Position numbers and translations under genes: made by a program. This document shows positions 15,702 through 24,778 of a stretch of DNA of 64,000 nt, one piece after another. The stretch covers positions 1-64,000 of the forward strand of contig JAJFUB010000113.1 of assembly GCA_021372615.1 (NCBI GenBank), read 5' to 3'. A model generated the notes under the pieces. That model ran no database searches and was not told the origin of the DNA. It saw only the letters and a list, made by a program, of their open reading frames with translations. Within the stretch, counting starts at the first letter, position 1. Every line of letters starts with the position of its first letter. Source of the DNA: a bacterium. GTDB lineage: Bacteria > Armatimonadota > Zipacnadia > Zipacnadales > UBA11051.

Positions 15702-18305
15702 GTGCGATCATCTAGTCTGGCTCCTCTCTGCTGTCTTGCCGCCATCTGCCTGACACCACTGCTCGCCCGGGCGGCCGATCCGTCGGCCCCCACCGGTCAG
15801 CAGACGATCACGCTCAAGATCGCGAACCTGCCGACTCGCGACCGGGCCGTGACCCCGGATGCCAAGGCCACGCTGGCCATCGCTGATGCCTTCCTGGCCA
15901 AGCACCCCAATGTCCGCCTCGTGCCCTTCGAGGGCCTTGTCATCGAGGGCATGTCCTCCATGGACTCCGGCCCGCTGATGGCCATGGCCGGCGGCATCGC
16001 CCCCGAAGTGCTGTATGTGAACTTCCGCCTGTCGGAGACCTACATCTCCCAGGGCTTCCTCTATCCGCTCGACAAGTATGTGGACCAGTGGCTCAAGGAG
16101 GAGCCGGAGGTTAAGGCCTCGGAGATGATCCCCCAGCAAGTCTGGGATGTCATGCAGCGCAAGGGCCCCAACACCAACCAGCCGGAGCTGGGGCGCGACG
16201 GCAAGGAGCACATCTGGGCCGCGCCCTATGGCGTGGTCGTCATGGCCCTGATGTACCGCAAGGACCTCTACAAGAAGGCCGGTCTGGACCCCAACCACGC
16301 CCCACAGGACTGGGATGAGCTGTACGACTTCGCCCTGCGCACCACCTGGCCCGAGCAGGGCATCTGGGGCCTGGGCATGTACACCAAGCAGGATGCGGCC
16401 TGGAACTTCATGAGCCTGCTGTGGTCTGCCGGGTCGGATGCGGTCGTGCAGGACCAGAATGGAGACTGGCGGGCCGCCTACGACGACGAGGGCGCCGTCA
16501 AGGCCACCAAGTTCTACTGGCAGATCCGGCGCGGGCTGTGGACGACCTGCGACCTGTGCGAGCGGCGGGGGAACCGCACGCCGGTGGTCTTCTGGGGCAA
16601 GGACAGCGCCAAGTGCCCGGTATGCGGCAAGACCATCACCACCGAGGAAGCCAAGGCCAACAAGAAGCTCTATGAGGGCGTCGTGGACGGCGACCCGGCC
16701 GCCAGCCGCGGCTGGGCACGCGGCAAGATCTCCATGATGTTCCAGTACCTGCGCGACTCCTTCATCTCCGACGTGAACCCCAACCAGGTCGGCATCTCCC
16801 CCGTTCCCAAGGGCCCCGACGGCCACCGCGGCAGCGAGATCAATGCCACGATGATGGGCATCAACGCTACCATCAAGGACCCGAAGATCCGCGACCTGGC
16901 CTGGGAGTATATCCGCTTCTTCGCCTCCATGGAGGCGCGCAAGATCCGCACCAGGACTTTCGTCGAGGCGGGCTTCGCCAAGTATATCCAGCCCAAGTGG
17001 CTGACCATGTTCGGCTACAGCGAGTACCTGCGCGATGTGCCCAAGGGCTGGGCCGAGACCCTCGATGTGGCCATCCATGACAGCCGCCCCGAGCCGTTCG
17101 GCAAGAACTGCCAGCTCATCTACCGCGAGATGCAGTACCCCCTCGATGAGGCCATCGCCGAGGACAACCCGGACATCCCGACGATCCTCAAGAAGAACGT
17201 CGAGGCCACGAACATCAAGCTGATGGGGCGCATCCCGCCGGCGATCAAGCACAAGCGGGACATCATCACGACCATCGCTGTCATCCTCATGGCGGCTGCC
17301 TTCATCCTGCTGATGCGGGCCAGCCTGGGGCACTACTCGCGGCAGATCTCCGAGACCAAGTCCGGCGCGCACACCCAGACCGTGGGCGGCCACAAGCGCA
17401 AGAAGTTCATCTACGCCTGGATCGTCATGGCCCCCGCCCTGGCCTCGATCGCGTTGTGGCAATACTACCCGCTGGTGGTCGGTTCGGCGATGGCCTTCCA
17501 GGACTACAAGATCCTGCTCGGGTCGCACCTGGTGGGGATCAGCAACTTCAGCCAGGCGTTCTTTGACGTGGACTTCTGGCTGACGATGCTGCGGACCGTG
17601 CAGTATGCAGGCCTGGCGCTCATCCTGGGCTTCGGCGCCCCGATTGTGCTGGCGCTGCTGCTGCACGAAGTGCCCAAGGGCAAGATGTTCTACCGCGTCA
17701 TCTTCTACCTGCCGGCCGTCACCGTCGGCGTCGTCATCTACATGCTGTGGAAGCAGTTCTACGACCCGAGCCCGCAGGGGATGCTCAACCAGGTGCTGGG
17801 CTTCATGCACATCGCGCCGCAGAAGTTCCTGCAGGACGCCTCCCACCCGCTCAACTGGGTGGGGCTGCCCGCCATCGCCATGATCTCGGTCATCCTGCCG
17901 CAGATCTGGGCGGGCGTCGGTCCCGGCTGCATCATCTACCTGGCCGCCCTGCAGTCCATCCCCGAGGACATCTACGAGGCGGCGGACCTGGACGGCTGCG
18001 GCTTCTGGGGCAAGTTCTGGCGCATCACGATCCCCTATCTGAAGGCCCTCATCATCATCAACTTCGTGGGCGCCTTCATCGGGGCGTTCCGGGCCTTTGA
18101 GCCCATCTTCATCATGACCGCCGGCGGCCCGGCCAAGCAGACCACTGTGCTGGGCCTGGAAATCTGGTTCAACGCCTACGTGTACCTCAAGTACGGCTTC
18201 GCGGTCTCGATGGCGTGGGTGCTGGGGTCGCTCCTGATCGGCTTCACGGTCATGCAGTTGCGCATCCTGTCGCGGTTGCAGTTCCGCACCGCCCAGGCGA
18301 AGTAG
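15702..18305 (+). CDS. Fused sugar-binding protein and MalF-type ABC permease
   Basis: 867 residues combining two normally separate importer parts. Residues 1-25 are a signal peptide (cut after ARA). Residues about 35-505 are a family-1 solute-binding domain with SPVPKGPDG and GINATIKDPKIRDLAWEYIRFF-type segments. Residues 521-539 form a membrane tether, 541-567 a basic cytoplasmic linker (KRKK), and 568-855 a six-helix permease with the EAA loop (YEAADLDGCGFWGKFW, 758-773) that docks the ATPase. Within the binding domain, C283, C286, C305 and C308 form a zinc-ribbon-like CDLC...CPVC pair. GTG start with AGGAGG upstream. No ATPase gene lies nearby, so a shared MsmX/UgpC-like ATPase is expected. 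Confidence 0.9.
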   Translation: MRSSSLAPLCCLAAICLTPLLARAADPSAPTGQQTITLKIANLPTRDRAVTPDAKATLAIADAFLAKHPNVRLVPFEGLVIEGMSSMDSGPLMAMAGGIAPEVLYVNFRLSETYISQGFLYPLDKYVDQWLKEEPEVKASEMIPQQVWDVMQRKGPNTNQPELGRDGKEHIWAAPYGVVVMALMYRKDLYKKAGLDPNHAPQDWDELYDFALRTTWPEQGIWGLGMYTKQDAAWNFMSLLWSAGSDAVVQDQNGDWRAAYDDEGAVKATKFYWQIRRGLWTTCDLCERRGNRTPVVFWGKDSAKCPVCGKTITTEEAKANKKLYEGVVDGDPAASRGWARGKISMMFQYLRDSFISDVNPNQVGISPVPKGPDGHRGSEINATMMGINATIKDPKIRDLAWEYIRFFASMEARKIRTRTFVEAGFAKYIQPKWLTMFGYSEYLRDVPKGWAETLDVAIHDSRPEPFGKNCQLIYREMQYPLDEAIAEDNPDIPTILKKNVEATNIKLMGRIPPAIKHKRDIITTIAVILMAAAFILLMRASLGHYSRQISETKSGAHTQTVGGHKRKKFIYAWIVMAPALASIALWQYYPLVVGSAMAFQDYKILLGSHLVGISNFSQAFFDVDFWLTMLRTVQYAGLALILGFGAPIVLALLLHEVPKGKMFYRVIFYLPAVTVGVVIYMLWKQFYDPSPQGMLNQVLGFMHIAPQKFLQDASHPLNWVGLPAIAMISVILPQIWAGVGPGCIIYLAALQSIPEDIYEAADLDGCGFWGKFWRITIPYLKALIIINFVGAFIGAFRAFEPIFIMTAGGPAKQTTVLGLEIWFNAYVYLKYGFAVSMAWVLGSLLIGFTVMQLRILSRLQFRTAQAK

Positions 18306-18321
18306 TTGGGAGTTGGGAGCT

Positions 18322-18409
18322 CGCGGTCGGTGACCGCTCGTACAGTGTGCGTGGGTGCGGTTGTCGTCTCGTCCTGATGTGCGCCGTGTAGGAGCGGTCA
18401 CCGACCGCG
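18322..18409. repeat. Palindromic repeat family A, locus 1
   Basis: CGCGGTCGGTGACCGCTC (18322-18339) and its exact complement (18392-18409) flank a 52-base spacer between the two transporter genes. Each arm also folds alone (GCGGTC-acc-GACCGC). The same arms recur at 22.4 and 23.4 kb. Confidence 0.85.
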
Positions 18410-18460
18410 ACCATGCCGTGCCGTTTCTCTGATCTCGACCAACACAGTCGGAGCCAGTTC

Positions 18461-20362
18461 ATGCCACATATCGCTCGCGTGGGCCGCCGTGCCCTCCATA
18501 CCCGTCTGCTGATCCTGTCCATCTACGTGGCCCTGTCGCTGGGTGGCGTCACTATGGTGGTGCCCTTCTGGCTGATGCTCAGCACCTCGGTGACGAGCAA
18601 CGTCGACTCGCACGACTACACCCTGGTGCCCAAGTACCTCGTGGATGATGAGGCCCTCTACCAGAAGTACACTGAGAGCGCCTACAACGAGGACTCCAAG
18701 CTCTACAACTACGCCAATGCGGGCCAGGACATCGGTGACTTCCGCGATGTCAAGAAGCCGGCGCAGGTCAACGAGCAACTTGTGAAGGACTACGACGGGT
18801 GGAAGGCGAGCCTGCCCCAGGACTTCACCATCACCCTCCACGGCTACTCGGTCACCAAGCCCAAGATCAGCCTCATGGGCGCCCACCTGTACCAGAAGTT
18901 CCTGGCCGGGCGATACCATAACAGCATCCAGGAACTGAACCGGGCATACCGTGACGAGCGTGAGTATTTCGATCTGCAGGTCCCCAACGAGCAGTGGTAC
19001 CTCCGCGTCTACCAGCCGATCCGCGACAACCGCTTCAGCGAGTTCATGGAGTTCAAGCGCGGCCTGCCCAGTTGGTACATCGCCCCGGCCCCGGTCGAGG
19101 GCACTTACGTCGAGTTCATCACCAACAAGTATGACGCCAAGGCCGAGACCTTCGCCAAGCGCTATGGCGACCCCACCATCAAGTCTCTGACGGACCTGAC
19201 GCTCCCGGCCCGGATGCCCAAGAACGCCGCCTTTGCCGAAGACTGGGTGGACTACCTGCGCAAGGACGTGCCGTTCCACTTCGTCAAGATTGACCCGGCT
19301 GCCGCGGGGGCCTGGCACGCCTACCTGCGCAAGGCCTACTACAACAAACCGGACCTGTACAACAAGGTCCACAAGGATGACGAGGGCGTCAAGCCCATCG
19401 CCGACCTGGCCCAGGTGCCGCTGCCGGACAAGTGCCCCACCACTCTGGCCGGGGTTGCGGACTGGCGTGGCTTCATTGAGAAGGACACGGCCGAGGGCGG
19501 GGTAGACCCCAAGTATGTCTCCATGGACACGCCCCAGATCCGCTACCGTGAGTGGCTGCGCAGCAAGTTCGGTGACATCGCCAAGATGAACGCGGCCTAC
19601 GGCACCAGCTACACCAGTTTCGACCGCGTCCAGATCCCCTCGCGCGAGGCGGACTGGAACTACATGATGGTCAACAAGAAGCTGGTGCGGCACGACTTCC
19701 TGGTGCGCAACTACCGCGACGTCGGGGCCTACATCGCCGTCCACGGCCGCGCCCTGTGGGTCACGCTGATCCTGGTGTGCTCCACCGTCGTGCTGACCCT
19801 CACGGTCAACCCGCTGGCCGCCTACGCCCTGTCGCGGTTCAACCTGCCCTCGACCTACAAGATCCTGCTCTTCTGCCTGGCGACGATGGCCTTCCCGGGT
19901 GAAGTGACGGCCATCCCCAACTTCCTGCTGATGAAGAAGCTCCACCTGCTCAACAGCCTCTGGGCGCTGATCCTCCCGGGCATGGCGGGTGGCTTTGCCA
20001 TCTTCCTACTCAAGGGGTTCTTCGACAGCCTCCCGCAGGAGCTGTATGAGGCGGCGGAGATTGACGGGGCCAACGAGTTCCAGATGTTCACCAAGATCTG
20101 CCTGCCGATGTCCACGCCGGTGCTGGCGGTCATCGGTCTGGGCGCCTTCACAGGCGCCTATGGCTCGTTCATGTGGGCCTTCGTGGTCTGTCCGGACAAG
20201 AACTGGTGGACGCTGATGGTGTGGCTGCAACAGATGCAGTCGTGGGCGCCCCAGTCCATGATCTTTGCCGCACTGGTGCTGGCGGCCATCCCCACCTTGC
20301 TGGTGTTCATTCTTGCGCAAAACGTGATAATGAGAGGCGTGATCATCCCCACCGAGAAGTGA
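18461..20362 (+). CDS. MalG-type sugar ABC permease with large repeat-built extracytoplasmic insert
   Basis: 633 residues from the ATG at 18461, which has a GGAG site 6-9 bases upstream. Typical MalG proteins are about 280 residues. TM1 (about 17-40) is followed by roughly 370 extra residues before the remaining helices (from about 420). The core permease is intact, including the EAA loop YEAAEIDGANEFQMFTKI. The insert contains at least four related units of the pattern [FYW]-[LI]-x-x-[KR]-[YF]...LN-x-AY...V-x-[LI]-P...DW, best seen in REWLRSKFGDIAKMNAAYGT. This pattern resembles a segment of GH42-type beta-galactosidases. The topology puts the insert outside the membrane, next to the fused binding protein. 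It probably pairs with the upstream fusion as the second half of the channel. Confidence 0.88.
   Translation: MPHIARVGRRALHTRLLILSIYVALSLGGVTMVVPFWLMLSTSVTSNVDSHDYTLVPKYLVDDEALYQKYTESAYNEDSKLYNYANAGQDIGDFRDVKKPAQVNEQLVKDYDGWKASLPQDFTITLHGYSVTKPKISLMGAHLYQKFLAGRYHNSIQELNRAYRDEREYFDLQVPNEQWYLRVYQPIRDNRFSEFMEFKRGLPSWYIAPAPVEGTYVEFITNKYDAKAETFAKRYGDPTIKSLTDLTLPARMPKNAAFAEDWVDYLRKDVPFHFVKIDPAAAGAWHAYLRKAYYNKPDLYNKVHKDDEGVKPIADLAQVPLPDKCPTTLAGVADWRGFIEKDTAEGGVDPKYVSMDTPQIRYREWLRSKFGDIAKMNAAYGTSYTSFDRVQIPSREADWNYMMVNKKLVRHDFLVRNYRDVGAYIAVHGRALWVTLILVCSTVVLTLTVNPLAAYALSRFNLPSTYKILLFCLATMAFPGEVTAIPNFLLMKKLHLLNSLWALILPGMAGGFAIFLLKGFFDSLPQELYEAAEIDGANEFQMFTKICLPMSTPVLAVIGLGAFTGAYGSFMWAFVVCPDKNWWTLMVWLQQMQSWAPQSMIFAALVLAAIPTLLVFILAQNVIMRGVIIPTEK
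18650..19717 (+). repeat. Tandem protein units in permease insert
   Basis: This codes four clear and one possible unit of about 60-75 residues. Unit openings are YQKYTESAYN (possible), YQKFLAGRYHNSIQELNRAY, VEFITNKYDAKAETFAKRYG, HAYLRKAYYNKPDLYNKVH and REWLRSKFGDIAKMNAAYG. Most end with a V-x-x-P segment and an aromatic DW/EF pair. Divergence is high, so boundaries are approximate. Confidence 0.55.
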
Positions 20363-20399
20363 TAAGAGCGCTCAATGTTGGCTTGGTGACAGCCGATAG

Positions 20400-20418
20400 G
20401 TTCTGCCGAGGGCAGAAC
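20400..20418 (+). terminator. Hairpin after permease gene
   Basis: GTTCTGCC (20400-20407) pairs with GGCAGAAC (20411-20418) across a GAG loop, 38 bases after the permease stop. A probable terminator, weak because no U-run follows. Confidence 0.45.
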
Positions 20419-20443
20419 TGCCACAACACCTGGTCAGGCCGTT

Positions 20444-20459
20444 GGCCGCGTACGCGGCC
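20444..20459. promoter_or_regulatory. 16-bp perfect palindrome upstream of pseudopilin
   Basis: GGCCGCGTACGCGGCC is its own complement. It lies about 55 bases before the pseudopilin start and could be an operator or part of a terminator. Confidence 0.35.
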
Positions 20460-20512
20460 CGTGGTGCGACCGCTGGAGACCCTGCCCCTCCTCCCGAAAG
20501 GAGATGTGCTCC

Positions 20513-21142
<630 letters not shown>

Positions 21143-21201
21143 GGGCTCGCGGGCAGGTGTGACAGAGTGAAGTAGAGGGGCGGACTGGCGCCCCACAGAC
21201 T

Positions 21202-21228
21202 ACGGGCTGCCCACACCGGGCAGCCCGT
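21202..21228 (+). terminator. Terminator hairpin after pseudopilin
   Basis: ACGGGCTGCCC (21202-21212) pairs perfectly with GGGCAGCCCGT (21218-21228), loop ACACC, 59 bases after the stop. No U-run. Confidence 0.65.
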
Positions 21229-21234
21229 GAGGCA

Positions 21235-22371
21235 TTGCTGCCTGGGACAGTGATCTTGGTGCGTCCGGCTCATCTACAGATTGACCTCTCCGCGATCCGA
21301 CATAACCTGGGTGAGGTACGCCGGATCGTCGGCCCCGACGTCGCCATCATCGCCGTGGTGAAAGCCGATGCCTACGGCCATGGCGCCCTCCGGGTCAGCC
21401 GCGTGGCGCTGGAGAGCGGGGCGGCGATGCTTGCGGTGGCCCTCCTGGAGGAGGGCGTCCAGCTCCGCGCCGCCGGCCTCCTGGCGCCGATCCTCGTCAT
21501 GGGCGCGATGCTCCCCGAGCAGGCGGAAGACCTCGTCGCGTGGAACCTGACTCCCAGTGTCATGGGCGTGGAACTGGCCACGGCGCTGTCGGAGGCGGCC
21601 GTGGCGGCCGGCGTGGAGCGTGCCTGCCATCTGAAGGTGGACACAGGCATGTGCCGGCTGGGCGTGCGGTGCGACACCCTGGCAGAGGTGCTGCCGCAGC
21701 TCGCAGCCCTGCCCGGCCTGCGCTGGGAAGGCATCTTCTCGCACCTGGCCGACCCGACCGACAATGCCGAGGCCACCGACAAGCAGATCGCCCGCTTCGC
21801 CGCGGCCGTGAGCCAGGCCCAAGGCGTCCTGGGGCCTCTGCCCTATCGCCACCTGTCCGGCAGCGGCGGCATCTGCCTGCATCCGGGCGGCATCTTCACA
21901 GCCGTCCGCCCCGGTGAGATGATGTACGGGCTCGTCGCCGGCGTGCCCGAGACGCTGCAGCGCGGCCTGCGCGAGGCCATGTCGCTCCACACGCGCGTGG
22001 CCTTCCTCAAGGCGGTGCGGGCAGGCGAGCGGGCCAGCTACGGCGGCACCTGGGAGGCGCCACGTGACACGACGCTGGCAGTGGTGCCCATCGGCTACGC
22101 CGATGGCTACCCGCGCTCGCTCAGCGGTGTTGCGGAGGTGCTGATCGGCGGGCGGCGTCGGCCTCTGGTCGGGCGGGTGTGCATGGACTGCGCCCTGGCC
22201 GACGTCGGGCCTGAACCCGACTGCGCGGTCGGCGACGAAGTCGTCGTGTTCGGGCGCCAGGGCGAGGCGGAGGTTCGCATCTCCGAGATCAGCGCCCTGG
22301 GTCGGACGATCAATCAGGAGATCGTGGCGCGCATGGGCGCGCGCCTTCCCCGCGTCTACCTGGATGCGTAG
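21235..22371 (+). CDS. alr: Alanine racemase
   Basis: Up to 378 residues, PLP-dependent interconversion of L- and D-alanine for peptidoglycan. The PLP lysine motif AVVKADAYGHG, the substrate-side HLKVDTGMCRLG, LSGSGGI and the second catalytic Tyr region VPIGYADGYPR are present, as is GRVCMDC. The start is uncertain: TTG 21235, GTG 21250, TTG 21256 and GTG 21259 are all possible. The TTG at 21235 has GAGG just upstream. The TAG stop codon lies inside the first arm of a palindromic repeat. Confidence 0.94.
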   Translation: MLPGTVILVRPAHLQIDLSAIRHNLGEVRRIVGPDVAIIAVVKADAYGHGALRVSRVALESGAAMLAVALLEEGVQLRAAGLLAPILVMGAMLPEQAEDLVAWNLTPSVMGVELATALSEAAVAAGVERACHLKVDTGMCRLGVRCDTLAEVLPQLAALPGLRWEGIFSHLADPTDNAEATDKQIARFAAAVSQAQGVLGPLPYRHLSGSGGICLHPGGIFTAVRPGEMMYGLVAGVPETLQRGLREAMSLHTRVAFLKAVRAGERASYGGTWEAPRDTTLAVVPIGYADGYPRSLSGVAEVLIGGRRRPLVGRVCMDCALADVGPEPDCAVGDEVVVFGRQGEAEVRISEISALGRTINQEIVARMGARLPRVYLDA

Positions 22372-22430
22372 GGCGTGGGAGCGGTCACCGACCGCGACGG
22401 TCGCGGTCGGTGACCGCTCCCACACCCTAC
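22368..22430. repeat. Palindromic repeat family A, locus 2
   Basis: Two 30-base arms (22368-22397 and 22401-22430) are complementary except for one position, with a 3-base loop CGG. The core is GGAGCGGTCACCGACCGCGA. It begins at the last codons of alr and ends 19 bases before thrB. As RNA it would form a very stable hairpin between the two genes. Confidence 0.9.
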
Positions 22431-22449
22431 GTCGACCAACGAGGCTAAC

Positions 22450-23346
22450 ATGGATTCCGTCATCGTGAGGGCCCCGGCGACCACCGCCAACCTGGGCCCC
22501 GGCTTCGATAGCCTGGGCCTGGCGCTCGACCTGCATAACGAGATCGAGCTGGCGCTGGCCGACGAGACCACCGTGGAGATCGAGGGCGAGGGCGCTGACA
22601 GCCTGCCCCGCGATGCCTCGCACCTGGTCCTGCACAGCGCCGGGGTCCTGGCGCAGGAGACTGGCGTACCCGTCCCGGGCTGGCGACTGCGACAGCGCAA
22701 TGCCATTCCCCTGGCCCGCGGGCTGGGCAGCAGTTCTGCGGCCATCGTGGCCGGCCTCGTGGCCGCCAACGGGCTCCTGGAGCTGGGGTTGTCGCGCGAG
22801 GACTTGCTGGAGACGGCGGCGAAGATCGAGGGGCACCCGGACAACGTCGCCCCGGCGCTGTATGGCGGGTTGACGGTCTGCTGCCTGAGCGAGCGCCTGT
22901 GCTGCCTGCCCCTGCCCCCTCCGGCGCTGAAGGTCGTCGTGGCCATCCCGGACTTCGAGGTCAGCACCGAGGCCGCGCGTAAGGTCATGCCCAAGCAGAT
23001 CCCGCACGGCGATGCCGTGCACAATGTGGCGCACGTGGCGATGACGTTGGCCGCCTTCCTCGACGGCCGCTATGAGTTCCTGGCCTGCGGGATGCAGGAC
23101 CGTCTGCACGAGCCGTACCGCGCGCACCTGGTGCCGGGCTTCGAGCGCGTGCGCGAGGCGGCGCTGTGCTCCGGTGCCTACGCGGTGTGCCTCAGCGGCT
23201 CCGGCCCGACCATGGCAGCCTTCGCCGATCACTATGAGAGCGACATTGCCGCCGTGATGTGCCAGACGTTCCTGGAAGCCGGCGTACAGGCGAAGGCACT
23301 GATCCTCAAGCCCACCGACGCCGGCGCGCACGTCGTCAGTGGTTAG
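22450..23346 (+). CDS. thrB: Homoserine kinase
   Basis: 298 residues, GHMP kinase making O-phosphohomoserine for threonine synthesis. APATTANLGPGFDSLG at the start, the ATP loop ARGLGSSSAAIVAGL and the C-terminal CLSGSGPTM match ThrB rather than other GHMP kinases. GAGG lies 8 bases before the ATG. Neighbouring threonine genes are absent. Confidence 0.94.
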   Translation: MDSVIVRAPATTANLGPGFDSLGLALDLHNEIELALADETTVEIEGEGADSLPRDASHLVLHSAGVLAQETGVPVPGWRLRQRNAIPLARGLGSSSAAIVAGLVAANGLLELGLSREDLLETAAKIEGHPDNVAPALYGGLTVCCLSERLCCLPLPPPALKVVVAIPDFEVSTEAARKVMPKQIPHGDAVHNVAHVAMTLAAFLDGRYEFLACGMQDRLHEPYRAHLVPGFERVREAALCSGAYAVCLSGSGPTMAAFADHYESDIAAVMCQTFLEAGVQAKALILKPTDAGAHVVSG

Positions 23347-23370
23347 GCACCACCACGCCAACATGAGGTC

Positions 23371-23473
23371 GGGTGTGGGAGCGGTCACCGACCGCGACCA
23401 TGCCGGTAATGTGAGGCCGGTGGGAGCGGTCACCCACCGCGATCGGTCGCGGTCGGTGACCGCTCCTACACCC
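23371..23473. repeat. Palindromic repeat family A, locus 3 (three copies)
   Basis: Two copies in one orientation (about 23373-23397 and 23420-23442) and one inverted (23447-23473) share GGAGCGGTCACCGACCGCGA. The middle copy has CACCCACC instead of CACCGACC. The region is not a CRISPR array: units alternate in direction and spacing is irregular. Confidence 0.88.
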
Positions 23474-23506
23474 GCTGCCAGACTCTAGTACCTGGGATGT
23501 GATTCG

Positions 23507-24748
23507 ATGTCCGAGATCAGTTGTCAGGCCATTGCCGAGAAGATCGAGAGCTACCGCGACGAGGCGCTGCGGTGGCTCATGGAGACGATCCCGTTCCGCA
23601 GCGTCCAGGGCTTCGAGCAGGAGCAGCAGGCCTACTGGAAGGACCTGTTGGGCAGCCTGGGGCTTCCGGCCGAGTACCGCGAAATCCCCGACAGCATCAT
23701 GGACGACCCCGACTACTGCCACAATGAGGAAGAGCGCAGCTACGAGGGTCGGTACAACCTGCTAAGCGTGCAGAAGGGCAGCGGCAACGGGCGCAGCCTC
23801 ATTATCCAGAGTCACTCCGATGTCGTCCCCGCCGATGACTGGGACGGCTTCACCCCCAAGTGGGATGGAGAGTACGTCTGGGGCCGTGGGGCCACGGACT
23901 GCAAGGGCTGCCAGATCTCCGGCCTCCTGGCCCTGCGCGCACTCAAGGAGCTGGGCTACCAGCCCGCCGGCGACATCGAGCTGCAGCTCGTCATCGAGGA
24001 GGAGCCCGGCGGCAACGGCGCGCTGGCGCTGATCCGCCAGGGCTGCAAGGCCGACGCCTGTGTCGTCATCGAGGCCTCCGACCTCAACGTCTTTCCGGCC
24101 AACCGGGGAGCGGTGTGGTTCACCGCCAAGACTACCGGCATCTCGACCCACATGGGCCGCCGCCACGAGGGCGTCAACGCCATCGAGAAGATGATGGAAG
24201 CCATCCGGTGGATGCTCGTGTACGAGAACGAGCTGATCGCCGAGAGCCGCGGCAACCCGCTGTTCGACCGCTATGAGAACCCGGTGCAGATCTGCATCGG
24301 CATGATCCACAGCGGCCAGTGGCCCTCCAAGGTGCCCGATGAGTGCGTCCTGGAAGGTGGCGTGGGCTTCCTGCCGAACAAGAGCATTGCCCAGGTGCGC
24401 GCCGAACTCCAAGCCGCGGTCATGCGCAGCGACGATGAGTGGCTCAAGACGCACTTCGAGCTGTCGTACCCGAAGCTGAAGAAGGACGCGTACGAGATTG
24501 ACCCGAAGCACCCGTTCGTGACGACGCTGCACGGCGCCATCACCGAATGTGGCCGGTCGAGTGACGTCTACGGCTGGAACGTCTCGTGCGATGCCGCCCT
24601 GTACGCCAAGATGGCGGGCATTCCGACGGTCGTCTTCGGCCCCTCGGACATTCGCGAGGCCCACGGCCGCGACGAGAAGGTCAAGTTCCAGGACGTGCTG
24701 GACGCAGCCAAGGGCCTGGCCCTGGCCATCCCGAGGTGGTGCGGCTAG
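23507..24748 (+). CDS. M20-family peptidase/deacylase (ArgE/DapE/ACY1 type)
   Basis: 413 residues, di-zinc amidohydrolase. Metal and catalytic motifs are QSHSDVVPADDW, GRGATDCKG, the general-base pair in VIEEEPGGNG and a dimerization domain with STHMGRRHEGVNA. A C-terminal His is expected in FGPSDIREAHGRDE. It should hydrolyse an N-acyl amino acid or a related amide; acetylornithine, succinyl-DAP and acyl-aminoacid substrates cannot be separated by eye. Confidence 0.9.
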   Translation: MSEISCQAIAEKIESYRDEALRWLMETIPFRSVQGFEQEQQAYWKDLLGSLGLPAEYREIPDSIMDDPDYCHNEEERSYEGRYNLLSVQKGSGNGRSLIIQSHSDVVPADDWDGFTPKWDGEYVWGRGATDCKGCQISGLLALRALKELGYQPAGDIELQLVIEEEPGGNGALALIRQGCKADACVVIEASDLNVFPANRGAVWFTAKTTGISTHMGRRHEGVNAIEKMMEAIRWMLVYENELIAESRGNPLFDRYENPVQICIGMIHSGQWPSKVPDECVLEGGVGFLPNKSIAQVRAELQAAVMRSDDEWLKTHFELSYPKLKKDAYEIDPKHPFVTTLHGAITECGRSSDVYGWNVSCDAALYAKMAGIPTVVFGPSDIREAHGRDEKVKFQDVLDAAKGLALAIPRWCG

Positions 24749-24778
24749 ACCGAACACGCGTTGGCCGGAGGTGCGCGC

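Noticed and set aside
16548-16625. Frameshift or contaminating sequence in the binding domain
   Set aside because: The frame is continuous and typical binding-protein segments resume on both sides; the CxxC pair appears genuine.
15708-18401. 897-codon minus-strand frame over the transporter fusion
   Set aside because: Composition (His/Asp/Arg/Gly-rich) is that of a GC shadow; the plus strand has signal peptide, binding domain and EAA loop.
22368-23473. CRISPR array
   Set aside because: Repeat copies alternate in orientation, spacers are irregular or absent and no cas genes are near.
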